NCBI GenBank assembly: GCA_007026445.1
Contig: VDMD01000028.1
Location: forward strand, 355,200 to 419,199
Origin: Schizophyllum amplum
Taxonomy: Eukaryota > Basidiomycota > Agaricomycetes > Agaricales > Schizophyllaceae
Direction: 5' to 3'
Length of the DNA: 64,000 bases
Shown here in pieces: positions 25,689 through 37,613 of the stretch. The notes under the pieces are model-generated. The model ran no database searches. It saw nothing but the letters and a program-made list of their open reading frames with translations, and had not been told where the DNA came from. Positions within the stretch are counted from its first letter, which is position 1; every line of letters starts with the position of its first letter. The position numbers and the translations under genes are program-made.

Positions 25689-28600
25689 ATGCGAGGGCAG
25701 CTGCTCTCTCTGCTGCTATGCGCGGCGGCGCTTGTGGGCGCTGCTCCGGGTCCTGTGCTGCCACCCACGGGAGCGCATCGGAATGACATTCCTCGCCGTG
25801 ATGAACAGAGGCCGTTCGAGTTCGATCATGCAGGTGGCACTGAGAGTGCACCCGCGAATTCTGTGGACTATTCTCACCCACCTCCGCCCTCTCACCACGA
25901 CGAACGGACTGTGTACCAGATCGTCAGCGATATTCCTGGGTGAGTGATTCCTTTTTTCTACGTCAGTTTTGATGATTCACATACCTCGCAGGTTCACCAA
26001 ATTCACGAAAGCCATCGACTTCGTTGAAGATATGGTTGCCTACCTGAATCACTCGACATCAGAGTATGTATCCTCTTGTTTTCATTCCATTCTTCCCGCT
26101 GATGGAGTCTTTCAGTCTCACCTTCTTCGTCGTTCCAGATTACGAGCCCCACCATGTACTGGGACAGAATGAGCTTTTGGAGTCATCGCCGCAATTGACG
26201 GCTTGGAGGACACCGAACTGATTGGCGAGGAAGACGACTCGCGTCGCCACGCCGTGCAAACGTCTATTCGGTCGCTTCTCGAATACCACACGGTACCGGA
26301 GCGCCTGCACATCCACGATGGACCTGCCTCTGCTTCGTATCCCACTAAACTCGCTCTATCTGGGTCGTCGGAGGGCGTGCAACAGCGCCTCAAGGTCGAG
26401 CGCCACAGACATCGCGCGACCGTCAATGGCCGCAGCGTCATCCGGCGCCCCATTAGGGCTTCGAATGGTCAGTAACTGCTTGTATCTTCAAAGCTACGGC
26501 CTCGCTCATACTTTTCTCAGGCTTCATCTACGTCCTCGACCTGCCTCTGAGCGTGCCCGATTCCGTCCAGCAGGGCCTTATGGACAGCTCGGCGTCGTGG
26601 ATGGTGAGCGAGTATTTCCTTTCATCATCCCACTTTTCTCTCCTTGGTGTACTAAATTCTGATGGAAATACTACCAGCTCTCCGCCATGAAGCACGCTGA
26701 TATGCTAGAGACGCTGAGCTCTGAGAATTCCATGACGCTCTTCGCTCCGGACAACCGCGCTTTCGAACACCTGCCGAAGAACCTCCGGGAGTACCTCTTC
26801 TCGGAGGAAGGAAGCCAGGCGTTGAGGAAGCTCTTGCAGTACCATGTCGTCCCGGACGTTATATTCTATTCCGGTATGTCTGACATTCTCCCGAAGAAGC
26901 AAGGCATATCTGTCTGAAGACTTGGTTGTCTGACGAGAGCCCATCAGACTATGTGCACGGACTTCCGGAGGACGCTATTGTTCGCCAGACGCCGGTCGAA
27001 GAGGAAGAATCCAACGAGAGTATCGTGGAAGTGGTCGAGAGTGACAGTGGCGCTTCTGAGGCAGAGGACGCATCTGACGTCGAGGAAATTGACGTGGAAG
27101 AAATTCACATCTCCATCGACATTGTCGAGCTCGACGACGATGCCGATTCGCCCGACACCGAGCGTCGTCCTCACCATATTCATCGAGGTCCGACGTGGTA
27201 TCCCGACAGTGAACGCTCGGACGACGGTCGTCCTCGACACTCTGAACATAGTCACCGCGAAGACCACCGCCGCGAGGACCATCACCGCGAAGATCACCAC
27301 CGCGAGTACCATGGACAGGGCGAGAGAGGCCAGCGAGAGCATGCTAATCCACGCCGCGGCGATCGCAGCCCCAGGGATCGCAGAATGCCTCTGTCTCGCG
27401 CTTATGCCATGGACGAGTTCGAGGAGCGCCACCACCAGGAAGATGATATGCCGCACCAACGACAAGTGGAGGATGTGCCGCACCAACGACAAGAGGAGGA
27501 TATGCCACGCCATCGTCAGGAGGACGTGCCACGCCATCGTTGGCAGGAAGACGATATGCCACCGCGCCCACCCTTCTCACGGGAATGGCATCGCCACGGC
27601 AGTCCGGAACACCGTCACGGTGAACATCGTCCACAAGCAGATTGGCATGAGGACGAACGTATGGCGCGCCCGTTCCGCGATGATGGTCCTCGACCACCAT
27701 TCCGCGGTGACGGTCCTCCTCCATTCCGTGAGCACGGACCTCCCCCGCCGCCTCCTTTCCGCGGGGACCAGCCGCCATTCCGAGGGGATCATACGCGCCC
27801 TCCTCGTCAGCCACTGGACTTCGAAGAGTATCCGCACATGCATGCTCCTCTGGCTGATGAGGATGCGCCCCCGAGGTATACGTCCCATGGTGAGCATCCG
27901 CCACCGATTGTAGGTCAGGACCGGCATTTCCGCGGCGATCCTCCGCCACCCCCGCCTCACCATGGTCGTACGCCTCCGCCTCATTCTCGCGAAAATCATC
28001 CGTCTCCGCCATCTTCCGAGCATGGGCGCGACTGGCACCCTCGGCCGCCCTTCCGCGGCGAACGTCCGCCTCCTCCCTTCCACAAAGAGCGTCCGCCTCC
28101 TCCTCCCTTCCACGGCGAGCGTCCGCCTCCTCCGCCAATCCATGGAGGCGGTCCGCCGCCGCATTGGGACCACGATGAGCACCCGCACCCGCCTCCCTTC
28201 CACGGCCGGCACCCGCCGCCTCATGCACCTCCTTCTGAAGGCGATTACATGCCACTCCCGCCCCCCAAAGGCCCACGCCCGCCACCATCCGATAACTCTT
28301 CCGCGCCTTCGTCCCATGGCCCTCGCCCTCCACCATCGGATGGCCCGCCCCCCTCCCACGGTCCTTACCCCAAGTTCCCCCAGCCTTCACCTGAGTCTCT
28401 CCTTTCCACACTAAACGTTACGCTGCCCACGGTCGCGGGCGTGCCGCTGCACGCTCTCGTCGATGAGTATCGCATCTCTCGCTCTGTCCACTCCGCTCCT
28501 CGCCGACCAGGGCCGGTTAGACACCGGGCTCCGACGCAGGATAGGCAGCTGGTGCAGGAGCATAGCGAGTTGTCCCATACCTTCACCCGCCTCAGCGTAG

Positions 28601-28776
28601 ACGGTGTCCATGTCATCGCTACCGATATCGTCACGGCCAACGGCCCGATGCATGTCCTGTCAAGCGTGCTGTGCCCCCGGTGGCATGTCGTGCAAGACCC
28701 ACTTCAGTCCGGACGGGAAGACCCGTGGGCGGACTGGAAGGATTGGCTGCCGCAGTGGGTTGGAGAAGCAGCTTGA
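25689..28776 (+). CDS. Secreted fasciclin-domain (FAS1) protein with a giant Pro/His-rich insert
   Basis: Probable extracellular or wall adhesion protein. Residues 1-19 (MRGQLLSLLLCAAALVGAAP) form a signal peptide. FAS1-like domain 1 starts TKFTKAIDFVEDMVAYLNHS, reads LTFFVVPDYEP, has LLEYHTVPERLHIH, and ends with RASNGFIYVLDLPL. Domain 2 begins LSAMKHADMLETLS, with MTLFAPDNRAFEHLPKNLRE and KLLQYHVVPDVIFYSDYVHG. It is then interrupted by an acidic segment and ~400 residues of His/Pro/Arg-rich repeats (REDHHREDHH, PPFRGD, PPPFHGERPPP). It resumes as LNVTLPTVAGVPLHALVDEY and closes with IATDIVTANGPMHVLSSVL. Introns at 25940-25991, ~26071-26115, 26469-26520, 26604-26681 and ~26874-26947 join in frame. 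Around 26172 the frame shifts by one missing base, or by a poor 53-bp intron ending in GAG. No GPI or membrane anchor is apparent. Confidence 0.85.
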
Positions 28777-29177
28777 TGTGGCTATGTGGCGCTCTTTATT
28801 GATGATGCTCAGCTCAGTAGTGACTGGCATATGTATGTACGGCAGTTGTGTATACGTTGAATCATAGCAGTGAGCTCAAATGTAGCTCGAGTGGCGTTTT
28901 TCGAGTGAAGTTGGTTTGATTGGCGGTTAGAGTGGCAATCATTGCTTCTAAACAGCCTCGTCGTTCGCCGGATTGAACTTGAAGTTGATGAGTCCGCGTT
29001 CGCCGTTCGGTTATGCGGTTCAGACGCCTGACTTCATCAGGTGTCTCTTGATGTTGAAAAGTGGAAGGGCCACAATTCAAGAGTCACCAAATCATCCAAC
29101 CAATCAGTAGTACGGACTTGCTGTCGTATTACTCGTGACGCCAATTACGATTACATGTTATAGGACATTAAACATTG
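28777..29177. other. Intergenic region between convergent genes
   Basis: AT-richer spacer holding two 3' UTRs. No gene or repeat recognised. Confidence 0.5.
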
Positions 29178-30160
29178 CTATACATTGTACAATCGGTGTT
29201 CTTTTAGTGTAGTATTGGGAGCAATGACGGGCTTCCCATACTCGACTGCGCAATTCGCCAGTCCGACGCACCATCCCGATGTGAAATGCTCCGCCAGACT
29301 GTATGGCAACCTCTTGGCCGGTAAATGAGGAGGTTGATTGAGATTGCATGCGCACAACGGGCAGAGAGGTATGGCCCGCAAGTGCTGTAGGGCGACGTGT
29401 AGGGCCATCAGTCCCTTTTGGTTCGCAACATCCGTCGGAGGGATCTTGTAATGGCAGCCGTCCCAATGGCACACAGTGTCGGAAGGCGCGGCATGGGTCT
29501 CGAAAGTACTACCCTCGACATGCTCTCCTATATTCGTGTCACAGTGCTGACCGCCCTGATCCTTCCAGCGGCAGGTAGTGTCTGGGCAAGAATACCTTAC
29601 AAAGGCGTCCAGCTGTAGCATGTCGGGCTTGAGTTGGTCGCCCTCTTGCGCGTAATTGAGCACCAGGTCCTGCATCGTGGTGTCTAGACCGAACTTCACT
29701 GTGGGATACACCGTCGGTTCGGAGACGAAGAATTCAAGGTCGCTGCCTGTCTTGAGCTCCGGAACATCATCGCGCGCGAGCCACACTGCTGACGTCTCCG
29801 AGCTGCTGGGGTTATCTCTCGCTAGCCTGGTTCTTGGGTCAGCACTAAACTTGACGGGCATATACCATCCGGGACTTACTGGAACACTTCATCGAAAGTA
29901 TCTCTTGCCATCGCACACCACGCGTCCCGCTGTACGCATACACCCTCCGATGAGTTGGCCAGAGCGAGCAAGGCCCCCATGTGAGGTTGCGTGAGAGATG
30001 GTTGGAAGGCCCGCGCGCGGAACACCAGCACATCGTAGAGATCCTTGTAGATATCCTCCTTGGCGCGGCGCCGCGGGCGTCCTTTGGGCGAGGAGTGCCC
30101 ACTGGGCTGGGCGGATGCGCGGTCAGTGTGAGACTTCCGTGCAGTGCACCTCGAAGGCAT
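29178..30160 (-). CDS. Orphan Cys/His-rich protein
   Basis: Two exons join in frame across a ~55-bp intron (about 29881-29825), giving a protein of about 310 residues that I do not recognise. The N-terminus is basic and Ser/Pro-rich (MPSRCTARKSHTD, then GRPRRRAKEDIYKDLYDVLV). The C-terminal half has paired Cys and His residues: YSCPDTTCRWKDQGGQHC, DTVCHWDGCHYKIP, HVALQHLRAIPLCPLCAC. These resemble degenerate C2H2-like zinc sites (C-x4-C ... H-x4-H). It may be a basidiomycete-specific zinc-binding family; no function is assigned. Confidence 0.65.
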
Positions 30161-31137
30161 GGTTATATCCGGTATGCGGAGACTAGAAGACGGAGGGCGG
30201 CGAAGTTGTTGAGGAGATCGTGAGCTTCTTTCACCTTTTATACCCTGCGCAGTGTTTGGCTTTGTCTTCGCCGGTCTTCATTGCTGCTGAGTATGATCGA
30301 CAGAAACAGCGGAAATGAACGACGAACATACAAGATGAAAGACCTGCGCAGTGTCATGAATAGGTCACAAAGGTGGTGATGAAGGTTTGCGCGGGCTATG
30401 GTGTTATGATATGAAGCCCGATGTGATAGGTCCTGCCATTGTGATCCACGAGGCCAGAATAATTCCGGATGTCAGAAGGGCAGACAATGGGAGGTGAATG
30501 CGCTATACGGCTCCGGAATGCAGTCGACAAAGACAAACGACCGTAAGTAGCCAGAGATAAAAATTTGCAGTTATTTCACGGTGCACTGTAGGGTCCGAGC
30601 GAGCTTGTGAATATACCACACGGAGCGATCATGGTATGTTACTCTGGGCACACGGGGCGGCGATGGATGAGTGCAACAGATGTTGACGGACTGGGAAAAC
30701 GAACGACGAACATCGGTTTTATCGGGCCGGTCACGGGAATCAACCAACGCGTGACGCGTCGCCCCAACCCGCTCAAGCCTCAAGTTCAGCCGGCTGCCGC
30801 TCAAGCATGTAAGTAGCACTGCGTAGTTGTCTTCAAGAAATACATTAGTAAAACAACGCACTTCTGTAGTCGTGTATGGCTACAAAATAAAAGCAAGATA
30901 AGCTAGAATATATCGGAGACTACATAGAGTCTTGTCAGTCAAGAGATAGTCAGCCGCGGGAGACCGAGAGACAGTATGACATTTGGTACAGTGTCCTCTT
31001 GAATTTGTGAACCCGCCGGTGGAAGTCGACACCGATAGTCTTTGGTCTTCAGCGTGATCCTCCCACGTCCTTCATATCGCATCCCCTTGACTTCCTTCAG
31101 GTCGCGCCCCCTTCACGAACTACAAGTCGCATCCCCT
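30161..31137. other. Intergenic region of about 1 kb
   Basis: AT-richer than its neighbours. It holds the promoter of the orphan gene and, near 31055-31140, degenerate short direct repeats of a TCGCATCCCCTTCAC-type unit just past the MYND-gene stop. Short ORFs (30607-30816 plus, 30571-30861 minus) have no coding character. Confidence 0.5.
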
Positions 31138-32208
31138 TCACAGCCGCATCCGACTGCAGGCCTTGTAGCGTTTCTCCCACCTTTTCTCGTCGTTCATGAC
31201 CTCGGGGTTGATCTCGTCCGGGTCGCGCCCCTTGGCGAAGATGTCCCCTTCGTCGTCGTCCGCAGAGTCCCAGTCATAGCCGCCCGCGTCTTCGGGTGGA
31301 GGGTAACCTGGGGACGGTAGTTAGTCGTGATGCGGTGGTCAGTCGTGACGCGGTGGTCAGTCGCGATGCGTGGGTTAGTCGTGATGCGGCGAATGGTTTT
31401 TACGAAGGCGCAGACGGAGAGAACCACTCACCCGTCACTTTACTGAAGATGGGCCGGTCTGCCGTGGCCACCTTCTCCCCTTTGAAGGTGACGAGATGTT
31501 CCCAGTTTTCCTAGGCCAGGCGTCAGAAAGTATGTTCGCGTGGTAAGGGCGTGTAACTCACCCCAAAGTCATACAGATATATGAGCGGCAAGATTGTGTC
31601 CCTACTCTCCACCTCGGAGTGGTACTTGCCGGCCTCGCCGTAGACATCGGCAAGCGTGGCCACCTCTTCCTTGAGGATCGTGGTATCCGGGTCCGACCAG
31701 GGATCTTCCCTCTTACCGTGGGGGAGGAACCGTATGATTTCCTTGCCGGCGGGAATGCGACGGCAGCGGGGGCGCGGGCGGTAGAAGACGAAAGAGTGGA
31801 GGTGGCAGTTTTCCCAGGAAAACGCATACTGGATGACATAGTGCAGCTCTTCAAACGTGTACCAGGAGGGGACGTCGACGATGCGTTTAATGACGGGCTT
31901 CTTCGAGCCGACGATGCGGATGTCGAGGGTGTAGGCTTTTCTGGGGTTGTGTGAGTCGCGCGCGGTCACGGGGTCGCGTGTCGATCACTTACTTCCCGCA
32001 GTATTTCTTGTGGGAGGGCCAGTCCTGGACCAGCGCATATGTTTATTAAGAGGACGTGCAGCAGTGCGGTGGGGAGACTCACGCTCGTTCGACACGCGTC
32101 GCTGCAGTACTTTGCGACGGGAACGGCACCCTCGCAGCCAGCGCATTCTATGGTGCCGGCGTTGCTGCACGTCGCCGCCTTGCATTCGGTGCGCGCGCGT
32201 CTGGGCAT
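31138..32208 (-). CDS. MYND zinc finger + pRiA4b ORF3-like domain protein
   Basis: Protein of about 245 residues. Residues ~9-50 form a MYND-type finger: CKAATCSNAGTIECAGCEG, VAKYCSDACRT and, after an intron, the final WPSHKKYC. The rest matches the pRiA4b ORF-3-like family (named from an Agrobacterium plasmid ORF). It has KAYTLDIRIVGSKKPVIKRI, VPSWYTFEELHYVIQYAFSW, ENCHLHSFVFY, and the terminal LIYLYDFGENWEHLVTF. The tail is acidic then basic (DWDSADDDEGDIF, RWEKRYKACSRMRL) with the stop at 31138-31140. MYND fingers usually bind Pro-rich partners; the pRiA4b-type domain has no firm biochemical role, so the function is unknown. The penultimate intron contains an 18-bp tandem repeat. Confidence 0.85.
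31323..31390. repeat. 18-bp tandem repeat inside an intron
   Basis: Nearly four copies of agtcgtgatgcggtggtc, the first two differing at a single base. They lie within the last intron of the MYND-pRiA4b gene and make it about 125 bp long, more than twice the local norm. Confidence 0.85.
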
Positions 32209-33569
32209 TCCGTGCTAATGTGTGTATGTGGTTTGGTAGCGTACGAGAGAGAGGAAGGTCTGTCTCGTTCTTGACTGGTTCTTGACGACAGAGTTTTTGT
32301 TTGAGTTGGAGCGCGACGCCCTTACTACTCGCCGTCGGCCCGATATGCCGGACTGCCTGGGAAACACATCACGCTTGACATCACGTTCGACGCTGCCTGT
32401 CTCCTTCCTTCATGGGTTGCTTGTCGCCGACACCGGCTTTGGCCTCGTTGGAGAAATACTACGATTTCAACGCCTCCCCCTCGACTCACAATGCGACTGA
32501 CGACTTTCGCCTTCACTTCGCGATTCCCAGAAGTTCCGAACTAATTCGCACTATGTGCTGGTCTTCGTACTCCCCGGGATCATGGCGCGCCGACCTTGCC
32601 AACGGAGCTGCCTCCCTTATTGCCCCTCTTCTGATTATGCCCAGGAGAGTTTTGCCGGAGCTCAGTATAACTCAATGCGGCACACTCCCAAGTCCCCACG
32701 CCATATCGTACTTGTCACTATGCCCTGCTGCTGCACGGAAACAACATACGCTCTGTCATGACAGCCTATCGATGTATCGAACATTTGGTACGCGATGAAC
32801 ATGGCGAGCGTCATTATTGGAACCGGAGCTGGTATACAATATTGTGGGCGGGTTGCAGCTTGAGGGGACGGTGCGCAAGCCAGAATGGTTCAAGTGGGCT
32901 GACAAGGTACGTCGTGCATTCTTCTGCTTCGTATTGTATCTCATCATATGCGCGCAGCTTGTGAACCGCTCGATGAAGAAGCCAGGACAGCGCTCGGTCG
33001 GGCACGCTTACCAGCTGCCCATCGCCTGAAGAAAGCAACTGGCCTACGTGTTGTATCAGGCCATGGTCCCTGATGTCAGCCGTACAAAACGCTGGGGGAC
33101 CTGCGATAGGTATTGGACCTTTGAACCGGCGAAGACTGTCTTATTTGGCAGCTGTGGCGGTCACCCTCGACGCCGCTTTCCGACGCATACGACGCCCATC
33201 TTGTGAGCAAGGACCTTCGGATGCCAGTCAGGATGGTCCATGCTACCTGCGTACTGCATCGAGACGCTCAAGGTACGCCGGCAACTCGATGCGCACAAAT
33301 TTTATGCTAACTGTATGCCATAGTGCCGCGCTGGCAATGAGGACGCGTACGGCTTAGAGGCAGCCATGCACTATCCAGCAGGATAGAACACTTGTGTCGT
33401 AGGCAAGCTCTTGTAGTTGTACAGTAGCAGTAGATCGTATGGTATGAGCCAATCGGGCATGCCGTGATTGGTTTGGCTGCCTCTCTTCCCCAACGTCCAT
33501 CTCGTGCTGTACCCGCGATTCTGAGGGCTCTCTGCAGGCGATCAGGCTTGTATTGCGCGGTCATCGACG
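32209..33569. other. Non-coding or degenerate stretch of about 1.4 kb
   Basis: Short plus-strand ORFs at 32412-32798, 32817-33029 and 33073-33357 can be partly joined; for example ELVYNIVGGLQLEGTVRKP could splice at 32908-32959 to LVNRSMKKPGQRS. No family is recognisable and no long frame results. This could be a small orphan gene, a decayed gene, or only the promoter region of the PHD gene downstream. Confidence 0.35.
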
Positions 33570-36500
33570 ATGGTGGCGACGCCTGGACTCCCCGCAGTTC
33601 TGTTTGCTCAGGTTCCTGTCTCGCAGCCCGCGCACCTCGAGGGCGATGGCTCGCTCGCCACTGAGATTCTTCCCGGACCACCCTCTGTGCAGTCTGCCAG
33701 ACTGGCGGCGCTGAAGCGCGACCCTCACAGCAAAAAGGCGCAGTACTTGTATCTGCCAGCCGCGGACCCTGGCACGAGCTACGCTGGGATCGCCGGCTTT
33801 GGCTTCACCCACGACGAGGAGCGCGCAGAACCGGCGAACGGCAAACGCTCAAAGAGCGCAGCTGGGTGAGTCTGTCGTACGCATCGCAAACCATACAGCT
33901 TGCTGACCGTCGTGCTCGTCCCAATCACTCCGGCTCCGTCCTCTGCTGTCCGCGCGCATGTGTCGCTTGCTCTCGTCCGTTACGGTCTCCGCCGCGCCCC
34001 GTCACGCCCCCAGGTCATCCACCCGTGCCCAGCGCGCCTCTGCTCGCAACATCACCGCCATACCCCGGCCGGTCGACGAAAATCTGCCTGCCGAGCCCGC
34101 AGGCCAGCCGATCGCACCAGTGGAGCCCGAAACCATGACGGCCGACGCATCCCAGGCGTCCCGCTCGACCTCCGTCGACACCTCCGCCCTCCCGTCCGAC
34201 ATCCAGATTTCTACCCGACCAAAGCGCCCGACCAAGGGCAAGGGCAAGGAGCGGGAGATCGCTGGCGCCGTGAAAGAGGAGTCGAAAACGGTGTCGCCCG
34301 AACCTCCGGCACACGCGGTGCGGTCACAGCTGCTCGTGTCTTCCGCCCTCACTCACGTCCTCTCTCCTCTCCCACTAGCATCGCAACGAGGACTACTGCT
34401 CTTCGTGCCATTCCGGGCAAACCTCGGGCGGCGCGTCGTTTGTGTACTGCGACGGCTGCCCCCGCGCATTCCACCTCGGCTGCCTCGATCCCCCGAAATC
34501 CTCGATAGACGACGAGCGCTGGTTCTGCGTCTCCTGCACGGCGAAGCAGGTGCGTGGCCGCTGCTCCTCGCGTTGTCGCCACTCTGACACGTTTGCAGAA
34601 CCCTCCACGTAAAACGCCCTCGACCATGCTGTCATCGATCATCGGCCTCGTCGACACCAACAACGCGACCGAATTTCAGCTCCCAGAAGACATTCGGACG
34701 TTCTTCAAAGACGGTAAGCCCGGATGGCCATTCCTCGAGGCTATGACTAATCGCTTTGATAGTGACTACGGGGCCCAAAGGCATGTACACAGACACCACG
34801 TCGATCAAGCCACAGCGCTACAAGTGCGTTCATCTCGTTCTCCTCCTTTGTTCTCCATATCTGACTATCATAGTCGGCAAGGTCAGCTGGAGGAGCGAGA
34901 TCCGCATCCAATGCGCGATCGAAATGGGACGCCGATATTGTGTTATCGTTGCAAAACCTCCGCTTTGCCTGAAGGCCTCACCGTCCGCTCACAACCACAA
35001 CACACATCACCAACGGATAGCACTGCAAAGGCCGGGAAGCACATCATCTCCTGCGATTTTTGCCCGCTCCACTGGCACTTGGACTGTCTTGACCCTCCCG
35101 AGGCACCACCACCGTTAAGTCGGAAATGGAAGTGCCCGGTCCATGCAGACAGGGACATGGTGCGTGCGTCTGCAGCTTGTGGTCGACCCCCATCTCATTA
35201 TGTGGCAGCCGCACAAGAATCGAATACCGAAAGAGCAGCCTGATATCGTGATCGATAAGGAAGGGCAGTATAACAACGGGAACATCGAACCTATACCCGC
35301 CGAGAGCCCTTCGAAGAGCCACAAGTCGAAGAGGATAGAGGTGGACGAGCTTCTGATCAATGGTAGACGATATCGGGTGCCGGAGAAGATCATCGTTCTC
35401 GATTTTTGGAGGAAAGTGGGACAGAGGTACGTACTGCCGGTGTCCTCTGGTGGGCATGCGCTGAATAAATGCATGCAGGATCTCACCACCGATGTCTCCC
35501 TTGACGGAAATTGACGACGACGAGTTTATGAACGTCGACGCGCCGTCGCCGAGCAGGGGACCCGAGGTGAACCAAGTCGCTGAGAAAGTCAGTGACGAGA
35601 TACGTGAGGAGGTCGCTGAGGTAAGTGAGGCCCAGATGGGCGTTCGTCATTGTGTCTGACGCGCGTTTAGGTGTTGTGGGGCATGCAGCAGTTGCCGACG
35701 TCGTCTGCCGTGTCATCTCATTCGATTGTGCCCGCGTCGCGTCCTGCACCGCTGCTTTTGCAATCTGACTACCGCGCGTCACCACCAGCGCCGATCCGTC
35801 TACCGTCACTTAATTCCATTCCGCCGGTGGTGCCCGCCAAAGGGCAGGTCGGTATCAGGCGCTCAGCGAAGAGCCAGGGAAAGCAATCGCATTCCAAGCC
35901 ACGCGCGGAACCCAATATCTTCTTCCAGCCTCAGGCAGGGCCTGCGCCCAACTTTCCTTCCGCGTCAGCCCCGGTTGCTTCTGCAAGCAATGTAGGATTT
36001 CAATTCTTGTCCTTCGACTATCTTCTGACGTGGCGTTGTAGGGTACGAAATCCCGCGTCGTCGGTCACAACAAAGCTGTGCCAAGACCTCCACCGACGAC
36101 GGAGAGCGCCTCATCCGGTGTCCGTAAACGCAAGAAGCCAACGCCGGTCTCTGTGCCTCCAATTGAGATGAAGTTGCGAAACAAAGGGCCGGTTGTGAAC
36201 GAGGCGCCGGTGGTGAACGAGAAGCCGGCGGTGGACGAAGCGCCGGTGATGCAAGAGACGCTGGCGGTGAAAGAGGCGCCGGCAATAAACGAGGCTTCGG
36301 TGGTGAACGAGGCGCCGGTGGCGCAAGCTCAAGTGGACGCCGACACTTCCATGTCGAGCCTTTCGTCACTACACTCAGATGGTTCCACGGGCTCTATCTC
36401 GGCACCTGTTCCTGCACCTGTGCCTCGGGGGAAGTCAGCATCTGCATCGGTACGAATGCTTGCTAGTCCTGCTTCATTCACGTTTGCTGAATCGACGTTT

Positions 36501-36977
36501 AGGCTGACACCGCTCATGCTCCTGGAGGTTTTGGGCACGGTCAGGTAAGGTTTTTCATAGCAAGGCCGTGTGTGTGTATCTCATCAATCACAGGACAATG
36601 GGCAAAGCGCATCTTCCAAGGAGCAAGCGCCGCCGTCGATCTCTGTGGCGGGGCCCTCCGCGCCGACAGGGGAAGTCCAGGACGAGAAGCGGACGAGGGG
36701 CGCGCGGAAGCGGAAGGAGCGGATGGACGACGATGGCGCGGCCAACGGACGGCGATCCAAAGCCAGCCCGGGGGTGCAGAAAGCGAAGGAGAGTCGGCCG
36801 GTCAGGGAGAAGAGAACGCCTAGACCTGTATCAGGAGCAGACGCGGGGGCACCGGCACCGGCTACTGCCCCTGCGACGCCGTCGCTCAAGATTCGACTGC
36901 CCCGGCTGACGAGTCTTACCTCGTCGGTGTCTGCGACGACGCCAGCTGTTCCCGCTATCGAGACCCCGAGCCGCTAG
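33570..36977 (+). CDS. Double PHD-finger chromatin protein, Rco1/PHF12-like
   Basis: Nuclear protein resembling Rco1 of the Rpd3S histone deacetylase complex (PHF12 in animals). PHD1: DYCSSCHSGQTSGGA, FVYCDGCPRAFHLGCLDPP, WFCVSC. PHD2: CYRCKTSALPEG, HIISCDFCPLHWHLDCLDPP, WKCPVH. The conserved post-PHD region is RRYRVPEKIIVLDFWRKVG. The C-terminus is disordered and basic, with a seven-unit VVNEAP-like hexapeptide repeat. Many short introns, plus a ~145-bp first one after KSAAG, are consistent. Oddity: right after PHD2 the frame changes across the 16-bp GT...AG segment 35160-35175. That is too short for a normal intron, so an indel is likely. The start at 33570 (MVATPGLPAVLF) is the first good Met. 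Ends AIETPSR. Confidence 0.85.
36192..36317. repeat. 18-bp coding minisatellite (VVNEAP hexapeptide)
   Basis: Seven imperfect 18-bp units (consensus gtggtgaacgaggcgccg) in frame in the PHD gene, encoding six-residue acidic-hydrophobic units such as VVNEAP, AVDEAP and AVKEAP. Confidence 0.85.
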
Positions 36978-37613
36978 CAGAGGTGGTGTGTGGGTCTTTG
37001 GAGCTGTCTTGTCTCTTCGGGAGTCTCGGCCAATCTGAGTGGGCGTCCCCGCCCATTCCGAATGGGTATCCTCGCCCTGGATGACGCAGGCTTTGTGCTT
37101 GGGCCACGGTGGCCTGATGGATGTCGTGTTATTTCTCTCATGTCTATTTATGCCTATCAGTACATGCACCACAGCAGGAGACTTGTAATAGCAAACGCAT
37201 TTTAGATCGTGTACATGTTCTTGACCTTGCATCTGTCGGGCGACGGTGGTACTTGCAGCCCGTCATACACGCATACGAAGGGAGTGATAGATTGACGGTA
37301 AAGTCACAAAGTCCATGACAATATAAGTATGCGACATGGCTAGCGCACTTTCACTGTGAAGGTCCTTCTCCCCAAAACGGCCGACCACGCCTCGAGAGTC
37401 GCCGCCGGATCGCGCGTGTATGTGTGGCGGTCGGCGAATCGGAGGGTGCGCGCTCGCTGGTGCACGGACCGTGGCGCGTCGAGTCTTTCGGCTGACGCCA
37501 GGTCAGATCAGGAAGCACCGCGCCCAGTCCTGGTGCTTTCTCTCGCGTCCGAGCTTGCGCTGTTCGTGTTTGCGCTCGACCGCGCGTGTCTGCATGCAGT
37601 GCCGCCTTTCGGG
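36978..37613. other. Intergenic region between convergent genes
   Basis: 3' UTRs of the PHD and F-box genes. If the F-box gene uses the possible intron at about 37675-37620, its last exon would reach a little further in (about 37508). Otherwise no coding signal. Confidence 0.45.

Noticed and set aside
25469..25789. 106-codon minus-strand ORF between the glycosyltransferase and FAS1 genes
   Set aside because: Overlaps the FAS1 signal-peptide exon and shows no known similarity; a small real gene cannot be fully excluded.
27344..28411. 355-codon minus-strand ORF antisense to the FAS1 insert
   Set aside because: Arises from the repetitive Pro/His codons of the sense gene; the sense gene has a signal peptide, introns and domains.
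32209..33569. A gene from plus-strand ORFs such as ELVYNIVGGLQLEG
   Set aside because: Fragments can be joined only weakly and match no family I recognise; kept as an uncertain stretch instead.
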